A DNA stretch of 64,000 nt from Sarcocystis neurona. Lineage: Eukaryota > Apicomplexa > Conoidasida > Eucoccidiorida > Sarcocystidae. Positions 63,735-64,000 of the stretch are shown here, piece by piece; the first letter of the stretch is position 1; the number at the start of each line of letters is the position of its first letter. The notes beneath the pieces were generated by a model. That model was not told where the DNA came from. It made no database searches and saw only the letters and a list, made by a program, of their open reading frames with translations. A program made the position numbers and the translations under genes. Location: contig KL647292.1 of assembly GCA_000727475.1 (NCBI GenBank), forward strand, positions 1,577,186 through 1,641,185, read 5' to 3'.

Positions 63735-64000
63735 CTGCAGCAACAGCAGCAGTGACCCCACAGCACTGCGGTAGCAGCTCAGCGCAAGCAATGCACCGGA
63801 ACAAGGAACAGCAGCACTGGCGGCTCCACCAGCAGCAGCACTGCCGGCAGCAGCAGCAGTCCTGGCGAACACAGCAGCAGCAGTCCTCGCGGAAGCAGCA
63901 CCAGCGTTGGCGGCAAGAGCAGCAGCACAAGAGTGAGCAGCACCACTGGCGGCAGGAGGAGCAGCAGCACAGACGTTGTAGGAGGAGCAAGAAGGGGACA
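63735..64000 (+). repeat. CAG-rich tract at right edge (CTG in sense)
   Basis: Plus-strand cagcagcag sequence. In the transcript direction it ends ctgctgttgctgcag and runs directly into the first visible primase exon. Confidence 0.85.

Overview
The window looks like nuclear DNA of a coccidian apicomplexan, most probably Eimeria. This rests on dense CAG/CTG triplet repeats that become poly-Gln/Ala/Ser runs in proteins, many short exons in long introns, roughly balanced base composition with abundant (TA)n/(GTATA)n microsatellites, and a calcium-dependent protein kinase (CDPK). No rRNA, tRNA, CRISPR array or transposase was recognised. All four genes that can be supported lie on the minus strand.

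Layout in window coordinates. (1) 263-15596: a CDPK gene. The first twelve exons can be chained with matching splice phases from an N-myristoylation-type start through the whole kinase domain into the junction helix. The EF-hands should lie beyond the left edge. (2) 15597-22716: about 7 kb with no recognisable gene, but a 91-bp tandem duplication. (3) 22717-31309: a large three-exon gene for a low-complexity protein of about 1,959 residues. One of its introns carries a 362-bp assembly gap. (4) 32688 to about 37486: a second low-complexity gene with a 59-codon poly-Gln tract. (5) 37668-40845: no recognised gene. (6) 40846-63734: the DNA primase large subunit (PRI2/PRIM2), 15 exons over 23 kb, with its N-terminus beyond the right edge. 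Its C-terminal iron-sulfur domain is complete and all four cluster cysteines are visible.

The two recognised genes were rebuilt by reading conserved motifs exon by exon and checking GT/AG borders and codon phase. Every junction is phase-consistent except one in the primase (57061/56934), which is out by a single base at a GGG run. PRI2 acts in replication priming and the CDPK in calcium signalling. The window gives no sign that the genes are functionally linked.

The notable structural signal is the behaviour of the triplet repeats. They read CAG in the sense strand of exons, where they encode Gln/Ala/Ser. In the primase introns they mostly read CTG, and several of those CTG tracts run into the CAG of a 3' splice site. 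Long polypurine/polypyrimidine blocks and short tandem duplications fill the rest of the introns.
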